A stretch of DNA of 64,000 nucleotides, taken from CAZYQW01 sp964649825 (GTDB lineage: Bacteria; Planctomycetota; B15-G4; JADJEK01). The first letter of the stretch is position 1. Every line of letters starts with the position of its first letter. The DNA is taken from contig CAZYQW010000081.1 in the NCBI GenBank assembly GCA_964649825.1, forward strand, positions 38,152 through 102,151, given 5' to 3'. Both the position numbers and the translations under genes were made by a program. Positions 47,732-54,918 of the stretch are shown here, piece after piece. The notes under the pieces are model-generated. The model was not told where the DNA came from and did not search any database. It worked only from the letters and a program-made list of their open reading frames with translations.

Positions 47732-47945
47732 TCACCAGGTTCGGATCGGACCGAAGCCAGGGCGAGACGAGCGGCCGCGGACGTCGTTCCGCGAGGGGCC
47801 CCCGATGGCGCGGCGAAGGTGGTTCGCGATGCGCGTGCATCGCTTGTTCACGGTGGACGCGTCGACCCCGAACTCGGCGGCGATGCTTGCTTCCGTGCGC
47901 TCGTCCACGTGCTTGGCGTAGAACATCCGCCGGTCGTCTTCGGTG
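47732..47945 (-). pseudogene. C-terminal fragment of a sigma-70-like factor (region 4)
   Basis: Reads TEDDRRMFYAKHVDERTEAS then IAAEFGVDASTVNKRCTRIANHLRRAIG, a sigma region 4 helix-turn-helix. The N-terminal half is absent; the frame upstream enters sequence belonging to the opposite-strand kinase fragment. The stop is just after the RND pump gene. Confidence 0.5.
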
Positions 47946-48250
47946 AGCGTGCCTGCGCGAGGATCTCGTCCAGCTCGCCGTCGACCGGGACGAGCCTCAT
48001 CCCGAGTTCCTCGGCGCGACGATCGACGGGTTTCGGATCGACCGGCTCCACGCGATCGGCGGGTGGGGGCACGTCTTCTTCGCCACCGATCTCGGCGCGG
48101 CGAATCGCCCGGTCGCGCTGAAGGCGATCGCGTGTCGCACCCCCGACGAGCGTGCGGCGTTCGAACGGGAGCGGGCGTTCCTGGCTCGGATCGGACCGGG
48201 AGCGATCGAGCACGAGACGCTGCTCCCGCTCTTGCGCGCGGGCGAGCACG
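47945..48250 (+). pseudogene. N-terminal fragment of a Ser/Thr kinase (N-lobe)
   Basis: The frame reads LVQLAVDRDEPHPEFLGATI, then the glycine-loop-like GGWGHVFFATDLG, VALKAI (lysine) and a helix with Glu (FERERAFLARI). After about base 48250 the frame turns into out-of-frame MoxR sequence and stops at 48423. No HRD or DFG motif follows, so only the N-lobe survives. Confidence 0.5.
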
Positions 48251-48709
48251 CGGGCTCGGCTGCTCGAGGCGCTCGGCAGCGGGCGGTTCGAGGTGCCGTG
48301 GGTCGGCGAAGTGCGGATGGATCCGGCGACGCCGCCGCTCGTCGTGATCACCACGAACGAGGAGCGTGCGCTGCCCGACGCGTTCCTGCGGCGCTGCGTC
48401 GTCTTGCACCTCGAGGTGAATGACGAGCCGCGCGACAAGTTCATCGCGTGGCTCGTCGAGCGCGGCCGGGCGCACGCGGGCGACTCCATCGAGCCGGTGA
48501 TCCTGGAAGCCGCGGCACGTCAGCTCGCGTCGGATCGCGCGAAGGTTCGCGACGAGCGCGGCATGACGCCGCCCGGGCAGGCGGAGTATCTCGACCTCGT
48601 GCGCGCCCTCGCCGGGCTCGCTCCCGGCGACGCCGCTCGTCAAGGCGAGCTCCTGAAGCGGCTCGCTCCCTACACGTTCCAGAAGCACCCTCCGGAGCGG
48701 GCGCGGTGA
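48250..48709 (+). pseudogene. C-terminal half of a MoxR-type AAA+ ATPase
   Basis: In the frame that ends at 48709: RLLEALGSGRFEVPWVGEV, then LVVITTNEERALPDAFLRRC (sensor-1 and arginine-finger region of MoxR ATPases) and a C-terminal lid to HPPERAR. Walker A and most of Walker B are missing. It overlaps the next gene by four bases (GTGA), as intact MoxR-partner pairs do. The 5' end is fused to the kinase fragment in another frame. Confidence 0.6.
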
Positions 48710-51700
48710 GCGCGCGCGCCGGCCGAGCCGACCTCCTTCGCGCACTGGTCCTCCTCGACGAGCCGGGCCTGCGCGCGGCCGCGGCGCTCCTCCAGTACCG
48801 CGCGACCGGCGCGAAGCCGCGGCCGGCGTCCGGCGCCGCGGCCGCCGCCGCGAAGCGCGTGGTCGACGAGCTCGAGCGACGCCTCGACGCGAAGGTCCCG
48901 GCCCTGCGCATCCCGTTCGTCCGCGTCGTGGCGTTCCGGCCGGTCGCGACGCGACCCCGGGTCGAGCCCCCGGGGCGAACCGAGCGGCTCCGGCTGTCCG
49001 ACCTCGCGCCGCGCGGCGCACCGCCGTGGCGCCGGCCGCTCGCGCCGTGGTCGCGGCTGCGTGCCCCGGTGCAGACCTCGCTGCGCAACCCGCGCGACAG
49101 CTCCTCGATCGACGTCGTTCCGCTCGTGCGCGACGTGACGCGCGGCCGGGTCATCCGGCGCATCCCCCGGCGGCAGAGCCTCACGTGGGCGCGCGAGCTC
49201 GTCGTCCTCCTCGACCGGAGCCCGCGGCTCGTGCCGTTCTGGGGCGACCAGGACGACGTGCTCGAGCGCATCGCGGCCGAGCGTGGCCGCGACGGGCTGC
49301 ATGTCGGCCGGTGGCAGCACGAGCCGACGCCCGATCACCTCGAATGGGTCCTCGCGCGCTCGGAGAACCGGCCGCCGGTGGTCGTGCTCGGCGACCTCGG
49401 CCACTACGCGGACGTCCGAGTCCGCGCGGCGTGGCTCGATCTGGGGCGTGCTCTGGCGGGCGCCGGTCACCCGCTCCGCGCGTTGCTGCCGGTGCCACCC
49501 GCGCGCTGGCGCGCCGCCGTCGCCGGCGTCTGGTGCGCGTTGCCGTGGCAGCGGCTCGGTCGGTTCCGGCGCGGCGGCACCGCTCCCGCGCACGCGGCGG
49601 ATCCGACCGAGCGCCTGCTCGCGCTCGCCTCGGTCCTGCTGCGCGTCGAGCCGGGCCTGTTGCGCGAGCTGCGCCATCGGCTTGGGTCCCAGTCGGCGGA
49701 CGAGGGGACCGAGATCGACGCGTGGAACGACGCGCGCGTGCTCGGCGCGACGCTCGGCGGCGCCACCCTCGATCCGGCGCGGATCGGATCGCTCCGCGCG
49801 CGGCTGTTGGAGGAGCAGGCGAACGACCCCGCGTTCGTCGAGAGCGCGGTCGCTTGCATGCGGCGTTGGCACGCGGCCCTGCCGCGCGAGCTCTGGTTGT
49901 TCGAGGTGATGGCGATGCACGCGCTCGGCGTCATCGGGCCGACCGCGGACGAAGTCGCGGAGGCGACGAAGCTCGCGCGCTCGCTCCACCACGAGCTCCG
50001 CGCGAGCGGCTCCGATCGGCGCACCCTCCAGGGAGTGGTGCACTACGTGCGTCGATCGGCGGACTGGGTCCCCGATGCCGCGTACGCGGACCCCGCGTTC
50101 GGCACCGACCTGGCCGCGGTCTGGGCGCGCTCCCATCGCGACGACCCGCGCGCCACGCTGCCGCGGACGATCGATCCGACGCTGCTGCAGACGATCGATC
50201 CGGCGACGGGCGGCGAGCGCGCGTTCGACGTCTGGCAGGTCGGGTCCGAGCTCGAGTTCGTGGCGCGGGACGAGCGGCCGGCCCGCGTCGTGATCCGGCC
50301 GGGGAGCCGCGTCGCGACGATCCGGTGCGTGAACCCGCGCGTTCGCGTGGCCGGCGACGACGAGCGGCCCGACGAACCCCGGCCGCCCCTCCAGGTCGAT
50401 CCCGCGGAATCCCGCCGGTGCCCGGTTCCCGGCGGACGTTCCTTCTCGATCACGACCGATCTCGAGGAGCAGCGTCTCGAATCGGACGAGCCTCCGGAAT
50501 GGGCCGCGGAGGCGGGTCGCGATCCGTGCGGTTACTTCGCCGTTCTTGAGGTCGAGGGCGTCGCGGCGCGCTTCCGTTGGATTCCCCCCGGCACGTTCCT
50601 CCAGGGATCGCCGCCGGACGAAGCGGGCCGGTGGAGCCACGAAGGACCACGGCGGCGGGTCGCCTTGAGCCGGGGCTTCTGGCTGGGAGAGACGCCGGTG
50701 ACGCAGGCACTCTGGACGAGGGTGATGGGCAGCAACCCGAGTCGATTCCAGAGCGCGGATCGACCCGTGGAGCGGGTGAACTGGGAAGACGCGCAGGAAT
50801 TCGTCGCCCGGCTGCGGGAGATGACGGCGAGGTCGACGTTCCGCCTGCCGCGTGAAGCCGAGTGGGAGTACGCGTGCCGAGCGGGAACGACGACGAGCAC
50901 GTACGTGGGGGAGCTCGAGATCCGGGGCGAACGGGATGGTCCCGTGTTGGACGAGATCGCGTGGTACGGCGGGAACAGCGGAGTCGGCGACGATGTGGCG
51001 AACGCCTTCGACAGCTCGAAATGGGGAGAGACGCAGCATCCCCACGATCGCGCGGCGACGCACCCGGTCGGTCGGAAGCGTTCGAACCCGTGGGGACTGT
51101 TCGACATGCTCGGTAACGTGCACGAGTGGTGCGAGGATGCGTGGGACTACGGAGCTCCGTATCCCGCGGGCGACATCGTGGATCCGGCGCCCCGTCGCGA
51201 GGGTGCGAACCGGGTGATCCGGGGCGGGTCGTGGAACTCGAACGCGCGGAACGTGCGCGCGGCGAACCGCAACGGCAACTCGCCGGGCAACCGGAACGAG
51301 AACCTGGGCGTCCGCCTCGCCGAGCTCACGCGTGGCCTGGATGGGCCGGCACAGGACCCGACCCCCGTCGTGTCCGCCGGAGACGGCGGCGAAAAGCAAA
51401 CTGGGCGCCGGCGCGCGAAGCGCGGAGTGGATGCTCCGTGGAAGCTCGCCGGCGGCCCGACTTCCTCCCGGGGCGCGCGATGCGAACGAGGAGCCGGCGA
51501 TGGGCGACGCGGCCGTGACCGAGCGCGATCTGGTGCGCGCGGGGCACCCTCCCGAGTGGGCCTCGGCGTGGGGCCAGCCGGCCCGGCACGGCGTCTACGC
51601 GGACCTGGTCGTGCGCGAGATCACGCTGCGCTTCCGTTGGATTCCGCCGGGCGAGTTCGTCCAGGGTTCGCTCGACGGCGAGGCGGGGCGAGAGAGTCAC

Positions 51701-52278
51701 GAGGGGCCGTAGCGCCGGGTTCGATTCACCCGTGGGTTCTGGATCGGAGAGACGCCGGTGACGCAGGCGCTCTGGACGGCGGTGATGGGCAGCAACCCGA
51801 GCCGATTCCCGAGTCCGGATCGGCCGGTCGAAAGCGTGAGCTGGGAAGACGCGCAGGAGTTTCGTCGCCCGGCTGGGCGAGCTCACGGCGAGCGCGACGT
51901 TTCGCCTGCCGAGCGAAGCGGAGTGGGAGTCCGCGTGCCGAGCGGGAACGACGACGAGCACGTACGCGGGGCAGCTCCAGATCCTCGGGGCGAACCATGG
52001 GCCGGTCCTCGACGAGATCGCGTGGTACGGCGGGAACAGCGGGGTCGGTTCCGACCTCACGGAGGCGGCGGACAGCTCGGGTTGGGCGGAGAAGCAGTAC
52101 GCGCATGATCGCGCGGCGACCCATCCGGTGGCTCGGAAGCGACCGAACGGGTTCGGCCTGTTCGACATGCTCGGCAACGTGTACGAGTGGTGCGAGGACG
52201 CGTGGAACTACGGAGCTCCGTATCCCGAGGGCGACGTCGTGGATCTGGCGCTCGTTCGCGAGGGTGCGAACCGGGTGA
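48706..52278 (+). CDS. MoxR-associated protein (SAV_2336/VMAP-like) with C-terminal FGE/C-lectin-fold domain; 3' read-through
   Basis: GTG 48706 overlaps the MoxR fragment stop. Residues 1-600 resemble the SAV_2336/MoxR-associated type: an ELVVLLDRSPRLVPFWGDQD strand near 165, VVVLGDLGHYADV near 228, and an all-alpha helical stretch (about 300-480). Residues 622-873 are an FGE-sulfatase/C-type-lectin fold (RFRWIPPGTFLQGS, ETPVTQALW, FRLPREAEWEYACRAGT, LGNVHEWCEDAW, RVIRGGSW). The FGE catalytic cysteine pair is absent (the GFRC motif is GVRLA), so it binds rather than oxidises. The last segment is a DGR variable repeat. From about 51325 the frame has no stop and reads out of frame through the second FGE copy to 52278, so the last about 318 residues are not authentic. 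Confidence 0.7.
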   Translation: MSARAGRADLLRALVLLDEPGLRAAAALLQYRATGAKPRPASGAAAAAAKRVVDELERRLDAKVPALRIPFVRVVAFRPVATRPRVEPPGRTERLRLSDLAPRGAPPWRRPLAPWSRLRAPVQTSLRNPRDSSSIDVVPLVRDVTRGRVIRRIPRRQSLTWARELVVLLDRSPRLVPFWGDQDDVLERIAAERGRDGLHVGRWQHEPTPDHLEWVLARSENRPPVVVLGDLGHYADVRVRAAWLDLGRALAGAGHPLRALLPVPPARWRAAVAGVWCALPWQRLGRFRRGGTAPAHAADPTERLLALASVLLRVEPGLLRELRHRLGSQSADEGTEIDAWNDARVLGATLGGATLDPARIGSLRARLLEEQANDPAFVESAVACMRRWHAALPRELWLFEVMAMHALGVIGPTADEVAEATKLARSLHHELRASGSDRRTLQGVVHYVRRSADWVPDAAYADPAFGTDLAAVWARSHRDDPRATLPRTIDPTLLQTIDPATGGERAFDVWQVGSELEFVARDERPARVVIRPGSRVATIRCVNPRVRVAGDDERPDEPRPPLQVDPAESRRCPVPGGRSFSITTDLEEQRLESDEPPEWAAEAGRDPCGYFAVLEVEGVAARFRWIPPGTFLQGSPPDEAGRWSHEGPRRRVALSRGFWLGETPVTQALWTRVMGSNPSRFQSADRPVERVNWEDAQEFVARLREMTARSTFRLPREAEWEYACRAGTTTSTYVGELEIRGERDGPVLDEIAWYGGNSGVGDDVANAFDSSKWGETQHPHDRAATHPVGRKRSNPWGLFDMLGNVHEWCEDAWDYGAPYPAGDIVDPAPRREGANRVIRGGSWNSNARNVRAANRNGNSPGNRNENLGVRLAELTRGLDGPAQDPTPVVSAGDGGEKQTGRRRAKRGVDAPWKLAGGPTSSRGARCERGAGDGRRGRDRARSGARGAPSRVGLGVGPAGPARRLRGPGRARDHAALPLDSAGRVRPGFARRRGGARESRGAVAPGSIHPWVLDRRDAGDAGALDGGDGQQPEPIPESGSAGRKRELGRRAGVSSPGWASSRRARRFACRAKRSGSPRAERERRRARTRGSSRSSGRTMGRSSTRSRGTAGTAGSVPTSRRRRTARVGRRSSTRMIARRPIRWLGSDRTGSACSTCSATCTSGARTRGTTELRIPRATSWIWRSFARVRTG
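51196..51324 (+). repeat. DGR variable repeat, copy 1 (adenine-rich, template-like)
   Basis: A 129-base block containing nine AAC codons, ending in the G+C-rich sequence coding LGVRLAE that fits an initiation-of-mutagenic-homing site. Five codons (51235-51237, 51241-51243, 51250-51252, 51265-51267, 51271-51273) are AAC here and differ in copy 2. Every other base is identical to copy 2. Confidence 0.85.
51374..51389 (+). other. Hairpin with GAGA tetraloop downstream of variable repeat 1
   Basis: CCGCCG and CGGCGG pair perfectly around GAGA, 49 bases after the repeat. Hairpin/cruciform elements with 4-base loops downstream of the repeat are known to mark DGR targets. Confidence 0.4.
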
Positions 52279-52418
52279 TCCGGGGCGGGTCGTGGCGCTC
52301 GGACGCGCGGCACGTGCGCGCGGCGCGCCGCCGCGGCAACTCGCCGGGCAACCGGAACGAGAACCTGGGCGTCCGCCTCGCCGAGGGTCCCGTGCCCGGG
52401 GGGCGAAGGTCGGGTTGA
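51500..52418 (+). pseudogene. Second FGE/C-lectin-fold gene, broken by a stop and a frameshift
   Basis: ATG 51500 has GAGGAG six bases upstream. The frame reads MGDAAVTERDLVRAGHPPEW, RFRWIPPGEFVQGS and then hits TAG at 51710-51712, where copy 1 has an arginine codon. It continues with ETPVTQALWTAVMGS and WEDAQEF, then one extra T near 51860 shifts the frame. The domain resumes in the third frame (ATFRLPSEAEWESACRAGT ... LGNVYEWCEDAW ... RVIRGGSWRSDARHV) to the stop at 52418. It is clearly similar to the FGE part of the gene at 48706. It carries variable repeat 2. Confidence 0.8.
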
Positions 52419-53451
52419 TCCCGGCGCGGATGCGCCGGGATCTCGGCGGTCGGAGACCGCCGTGCGCGCGGGGCGCTCCCGCCGGACCCGCTTCGCCGGT
52501 CGCGGCGCGGAGCGCCGCGGCGTCCGGCCGCCAGTAGGTCCGCAGGAGGAGGCGGGAGCCCTGGATGGCGTCCCGCGCATGCCGGCCGCGGTCGTTGCGG
52601 AACACGACGAAGTCGCCGCGCTCGATCACGCGCCACTTCATTGCGTCGTCGACGGCGGCCCGGAAGCGCGCGAGCGCGTGGGCCGCCGCTTCGGTGAGCG
52701 GCCGGGTGTTGTACGTCGGGCACTGCACGCACCGCTCGCCGGCGCGGTTCGTGTAGAGCAGCGGGATCGGCGACGACCACGCGGGTCCCGTCCATCGGTA
52801 GCTGTTCGGCACCCGGGTCGAGAAGAACGGCTTGCCGCAGACGTCGCGGCTCTCGGGGTCGAGGCGCTTCTCGATCGCCGGGACGAGCGCGAACCCGGTG
52901 CGCGCCCCGCGCTCGTTCTCGACCCCGAGGAGCGCGATGTGGCGGGTGCGGAAGCACGGGGGGAGGATCGTATCGTCGGAGTGCGCGCCGAACGGCGCCG
53001 CGCTGGTGCCCGATTGCGCGGGAGCGCTCGGGTCCGGCTGGAGCGCGGGCACGACCTCGCCGCCGTTCTGCTGCCGGTACTGGAACGCCTCGCCGAGCGG
53101 CGCACCGAGCGCGAGCGCGAGCACGCGGAGCGCGCCGATCTCGGGCGGCGGGCCGCTCGGAAGCAGACCCTTCACGTGCACGATCGCCGGCCCGTACGAC
53201 GAGTGGTGCCGCTCGAGCGCCGCATGCGTCTCCGGCGCGTGCCCGCGCACGATCGCGCTCGCCGTCGCGGCGACGCGGCGCCGGCTCTGGCCGTCGCCCG
53301 GCGAACCGGCCGCGCGGTAGATCTCGACGACCTCGTCGAGGATGCGGTCGGCCACGTTTGGCGCGATCGTGATCTCGAGCACCTCCGCGGCGGAGGAGGC
53401 GCCGGCGGGGACGAGGTTGCGGTGGTCGTGGTCGCTCTTCTCGGTCTTCAT
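52057..53451 (-). CDS. TauD/TfdA-type Fe(II)/2-oxoglutarate dioxygenase (clavaminate synthase-like), aberrant C-terminus
   Basis: Hydroxylates a small substrate using Fe(II), O2 and 2-oxoglutarate. The iron site shows H-x-D in FGAHSDD (about residues 150-156), and the distal His in GRHARDAI with the 2-oxoglutarate-binding Arg in LLLRTYW (about 312-318). The middle is similar to L-Asn/L-Arg hydroxylases (AsnO/VioC-like). The natural end should be near residue 340; instead the frame runs about 120 residues antisense to the broken FGE copy, ending at 52057. Its own stop was probably lost or shifted. ATG 53451 with nearby GGAG-like bases. Confidence 0.72.
   Translation of the reverse strand: MKTEKSDHDHRNLVPAGASSAAEVLEITIAPNVADRILDEVVEIYRAAGSPGDGQSRRRVAATASAIVRGHAPETHAALERHHSSYGPAIVHVKGLLPSGPPPEIGALRVLALALGAPLGEAFQYRQQNGGEVVPALQPDPSAPAQSGTSAAPFGAHSDDTILPPCFRTRHIALLGVENERGARTGFALVPAIEKRLDPESRDVCGKPFFSTRVPNSYRWTGPAWSSPIPLLYTNRAGERCVQCPTYNTRPLTEAAAHALARFRAAVDDAMKWRVIERGDFVVFRNDRGRHARDAIQGSRLLLRTYWRPDAAALRAATGEAGPAGAPRAHGGLRPPRSRRIRAGINPTFAPRARDPRRGGRPGSRSGCPASCRGGAPRARAARPSATTRPGSPGSHPRERAPDPRRRPRDTELRSSTRPRTTRTRCRACRTGRTRSVASEPPDGSPRDHARTASPPNPSCPPPP
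52257..52385 (+). repeat. DGR variable repeat, copy 2 (adenine-substituted)
   Basis: The same 129 bases as copy 1 except that five AAC codons became CGC (52296), GAC (52302), CAC (52311), CGC (52326) and CGC (52332). All eight changes are A to C or A to G. The last four AAC codons, nearest the 3' end, are unchanged, as expected close to the homing site. Confidence 0.85.
52418..52441 (+). other. Perfect 10-bp hairpin with 4-base loop after variable repeat 2
   Basis: ATCCCGGCGC and GCGCCGGGAT pair fully around GGAT, starting 33 bases after the repeat. It could be a DGR target hairpin or simply a terminator of the FGE gene. Confidence 0.5.
52444..52462 (+). other. Second hairpin after variable repeat 2
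   Basis: CGGCGGT and ACCGCCG pair perfectly around CGGAG. Its loop and flank resemble the GGAGA hairpin after repeat 1, hinting at a conserved element. Confidence 0.35.
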
Positions 53452-53766
53452 GGTCGCGATCTCCGAGGCGCCGGCGGCGGACCGTTCCCCCCGGACCTCC
53501 CGGGATCGTCGGCGTCGCGAGCGTCTCTCCCCGCAGATCGTGCGCGAGGGGGCCGCGCTTCCCGCTTCCCGAGAAATCGAGCCATCGGCGCCGACCCGAC
53601 CCCGCCCGGGGCGGCCGTTCGTGCCGCGGTGCGAGCCTCACGAACGCTCTCCTCGCCGCGACGCCCTCCGCGGCTCGCCGCGCGCGACCGGCGTTCTTCC
53701 GGTTCGTCGGTTCGTCGACCTCATCGAGGCGCATTCTCCGTGCGCGCCTCCGCCTTCGTCCGCCCA
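53452..53766. other. Gap of 315 bases without a recognised gene
   Basis: Lies between the dioxygenase start and the end of the flippase-like gene. Reading frames are open on both strands because of high G+C, but none shows a family pattern. It holds no AAC-rich template-like block and no RT motif. Confidence 0.5.
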
Positions 53767-54771
53767 TCAAGTCGCGACGGTGGCCGGCGTGCCTCGCAGC
53801 CGCAGGGCCCCGGCCGCGCCGAGCAGCGCGGCGAACCCGAGGATGAAGAGGTGCGCCGAGACCGCGGTCGCGAGCGCGAGCGATCGATCGAGGCCGGCGA
53901 GCACGTAGCCGAACGTCCATCCCGCCTCGAACGTCCCGATCCCGCCGATCGGGTTGATCGGCAGGATCAACGCGACGGAGAGTCCGGTCGAGCCGAGGAC
54001 GGAGCGCAGGAACGGAAACGTGACGCCGCCCGCGCGAAGCACCGCGAAGCACGTGACGAACGTCATCAGCCACTGGATCTGGGTGCACGCGAGCACCAGC
54101 GGCGCGGTGCGGCGCGCGCGGATCGACTCGACGTGATGCACGAGGGCGCGCGCCTTCTCGGCGAGCGACCGCGGCAGCGGCCGGGACGACCGTCGGGCGA
54201 GCGCCTCGATCCAACCGGCGATCTTCCGGACGAGCGGCGCGAGCCCGACGATCGTGACGAGCGAGACGGCGGTGAGCGCCGCGCCGGCCGCGATGAACCG
54301 CTCCGTCGCCTCGCCGCCGCCGTCGCCGCCGGCGAGGCGGGTGACGAGGATCGCGGTCAGGAGCCACGCGCCGATCCCGAGCAGGTCGTACAACCGCGCG
54401 AGCACGAGCGTCGCCGCTCCTTCGCCGAGGCTGACGCCGTACCGCTTGCGGGCGAGGTAGACGTACGACAGCTCGCCGCTCTTCAGCGGCAGCAGCATGT
54501 TCAAGAGGTTGTGGACGCAGACGACGGCCGCGAGGTCGTGCAGCGGCGGACGCGCGGAGTGGATCAGGAGCCGGAAGCGCAGCGCGCGTAGCGCGTACGA
54601 CGCGGCGTAGGCGACGAACGCGCCGAGGAGCCAACCGAGGTCGGTGCGGGCGAGCGTCGCGCCGACGTCGACGTCGGGGACGAGCCGGAACAAGAGGAGG
54701 ACGAGCAGCACGCCGAGGACGCCGAGGATCGCCGGTCGCAGCAGGGATCGAGGGCGCGCATCGTTCGACAT
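53767..54771 (-). CDS. Lysylphosphatidylglycerol synthase / UPF0104-type multi-pass membrane protein (AglD/YbhN-like)
   Basis: A 334-residue protein with seven to eight predicted helices. The LPG-synthase TM family pattern includes YAASYALRALRFRLLI, NLLNMLLPLKSGELSYVYLARKRYG, and the late INPIGGIGTFEAGW motif. The soluble aminoacyl-transferase domain of MprF is absent, so a flippase-like or polyisoprenoid-linked transport role is more likely. ATG 54771 is used; ATG 54780 is also in frame. Divergent from the O-antigen ligase-like gene 148 bases away. Confidence 0.78.
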   Translation of the reverse strand: MSNDARPRSLLRPAILGVLGVLLVLLLFRLVPDVDVGATLARTDLGWLLGAFVAYAASYALRALRFRLLIHSARPPLHDLAAVVCVHNLLNMLLPLKSGELSYVYLARKRYGVSLGEGAATLVLARLYDLLGIGAWLLTAILVTRLAGGDGGGEATERFIAAGAALTAVSLVTIVGLAPLVRKIAGWIEALARRSSRPLPRSLAEKARALVHHVESIRARRTAPLVLACTQIQWLMTFVTCFAVLRAGGVTFPFLRSVLGSTGLSVALILPINPIGGIGTFEAGWTFGYVLAGLDRSLALATAVSAHLFILGFAALLGAAGALRLRGTPATVAT

Positions 54772-54918
54772 CCGGCGCATCGTAGAGGGGCGCCGGCGCG
54801 TTGCGACGCTCCGTTTGCCGGTCGGCCGGTCGCCCGGCCAACGTCGAACGGCTCCGCTCGCGGGCAACCGCGCCGCGAGTCCGTAGAGTGTGCGCGTCCC
54901 GTTCGCCGGAACCGACCG

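Noticed and set aside
47943..48347. Alternative forward frame across the kinase fragment
   Set aside because: Arg/Ser/Pro-rich low-complexity translation; the neighbouring frame carries the kinase N-lobe pattern.
51710..51712. TAG in the second FGE copy as a recoded (pyrrolysine) codon
   Set aside because: A frameshift follows 150 bases later and the homologous position is an ordinary arginine; decay is simpler.
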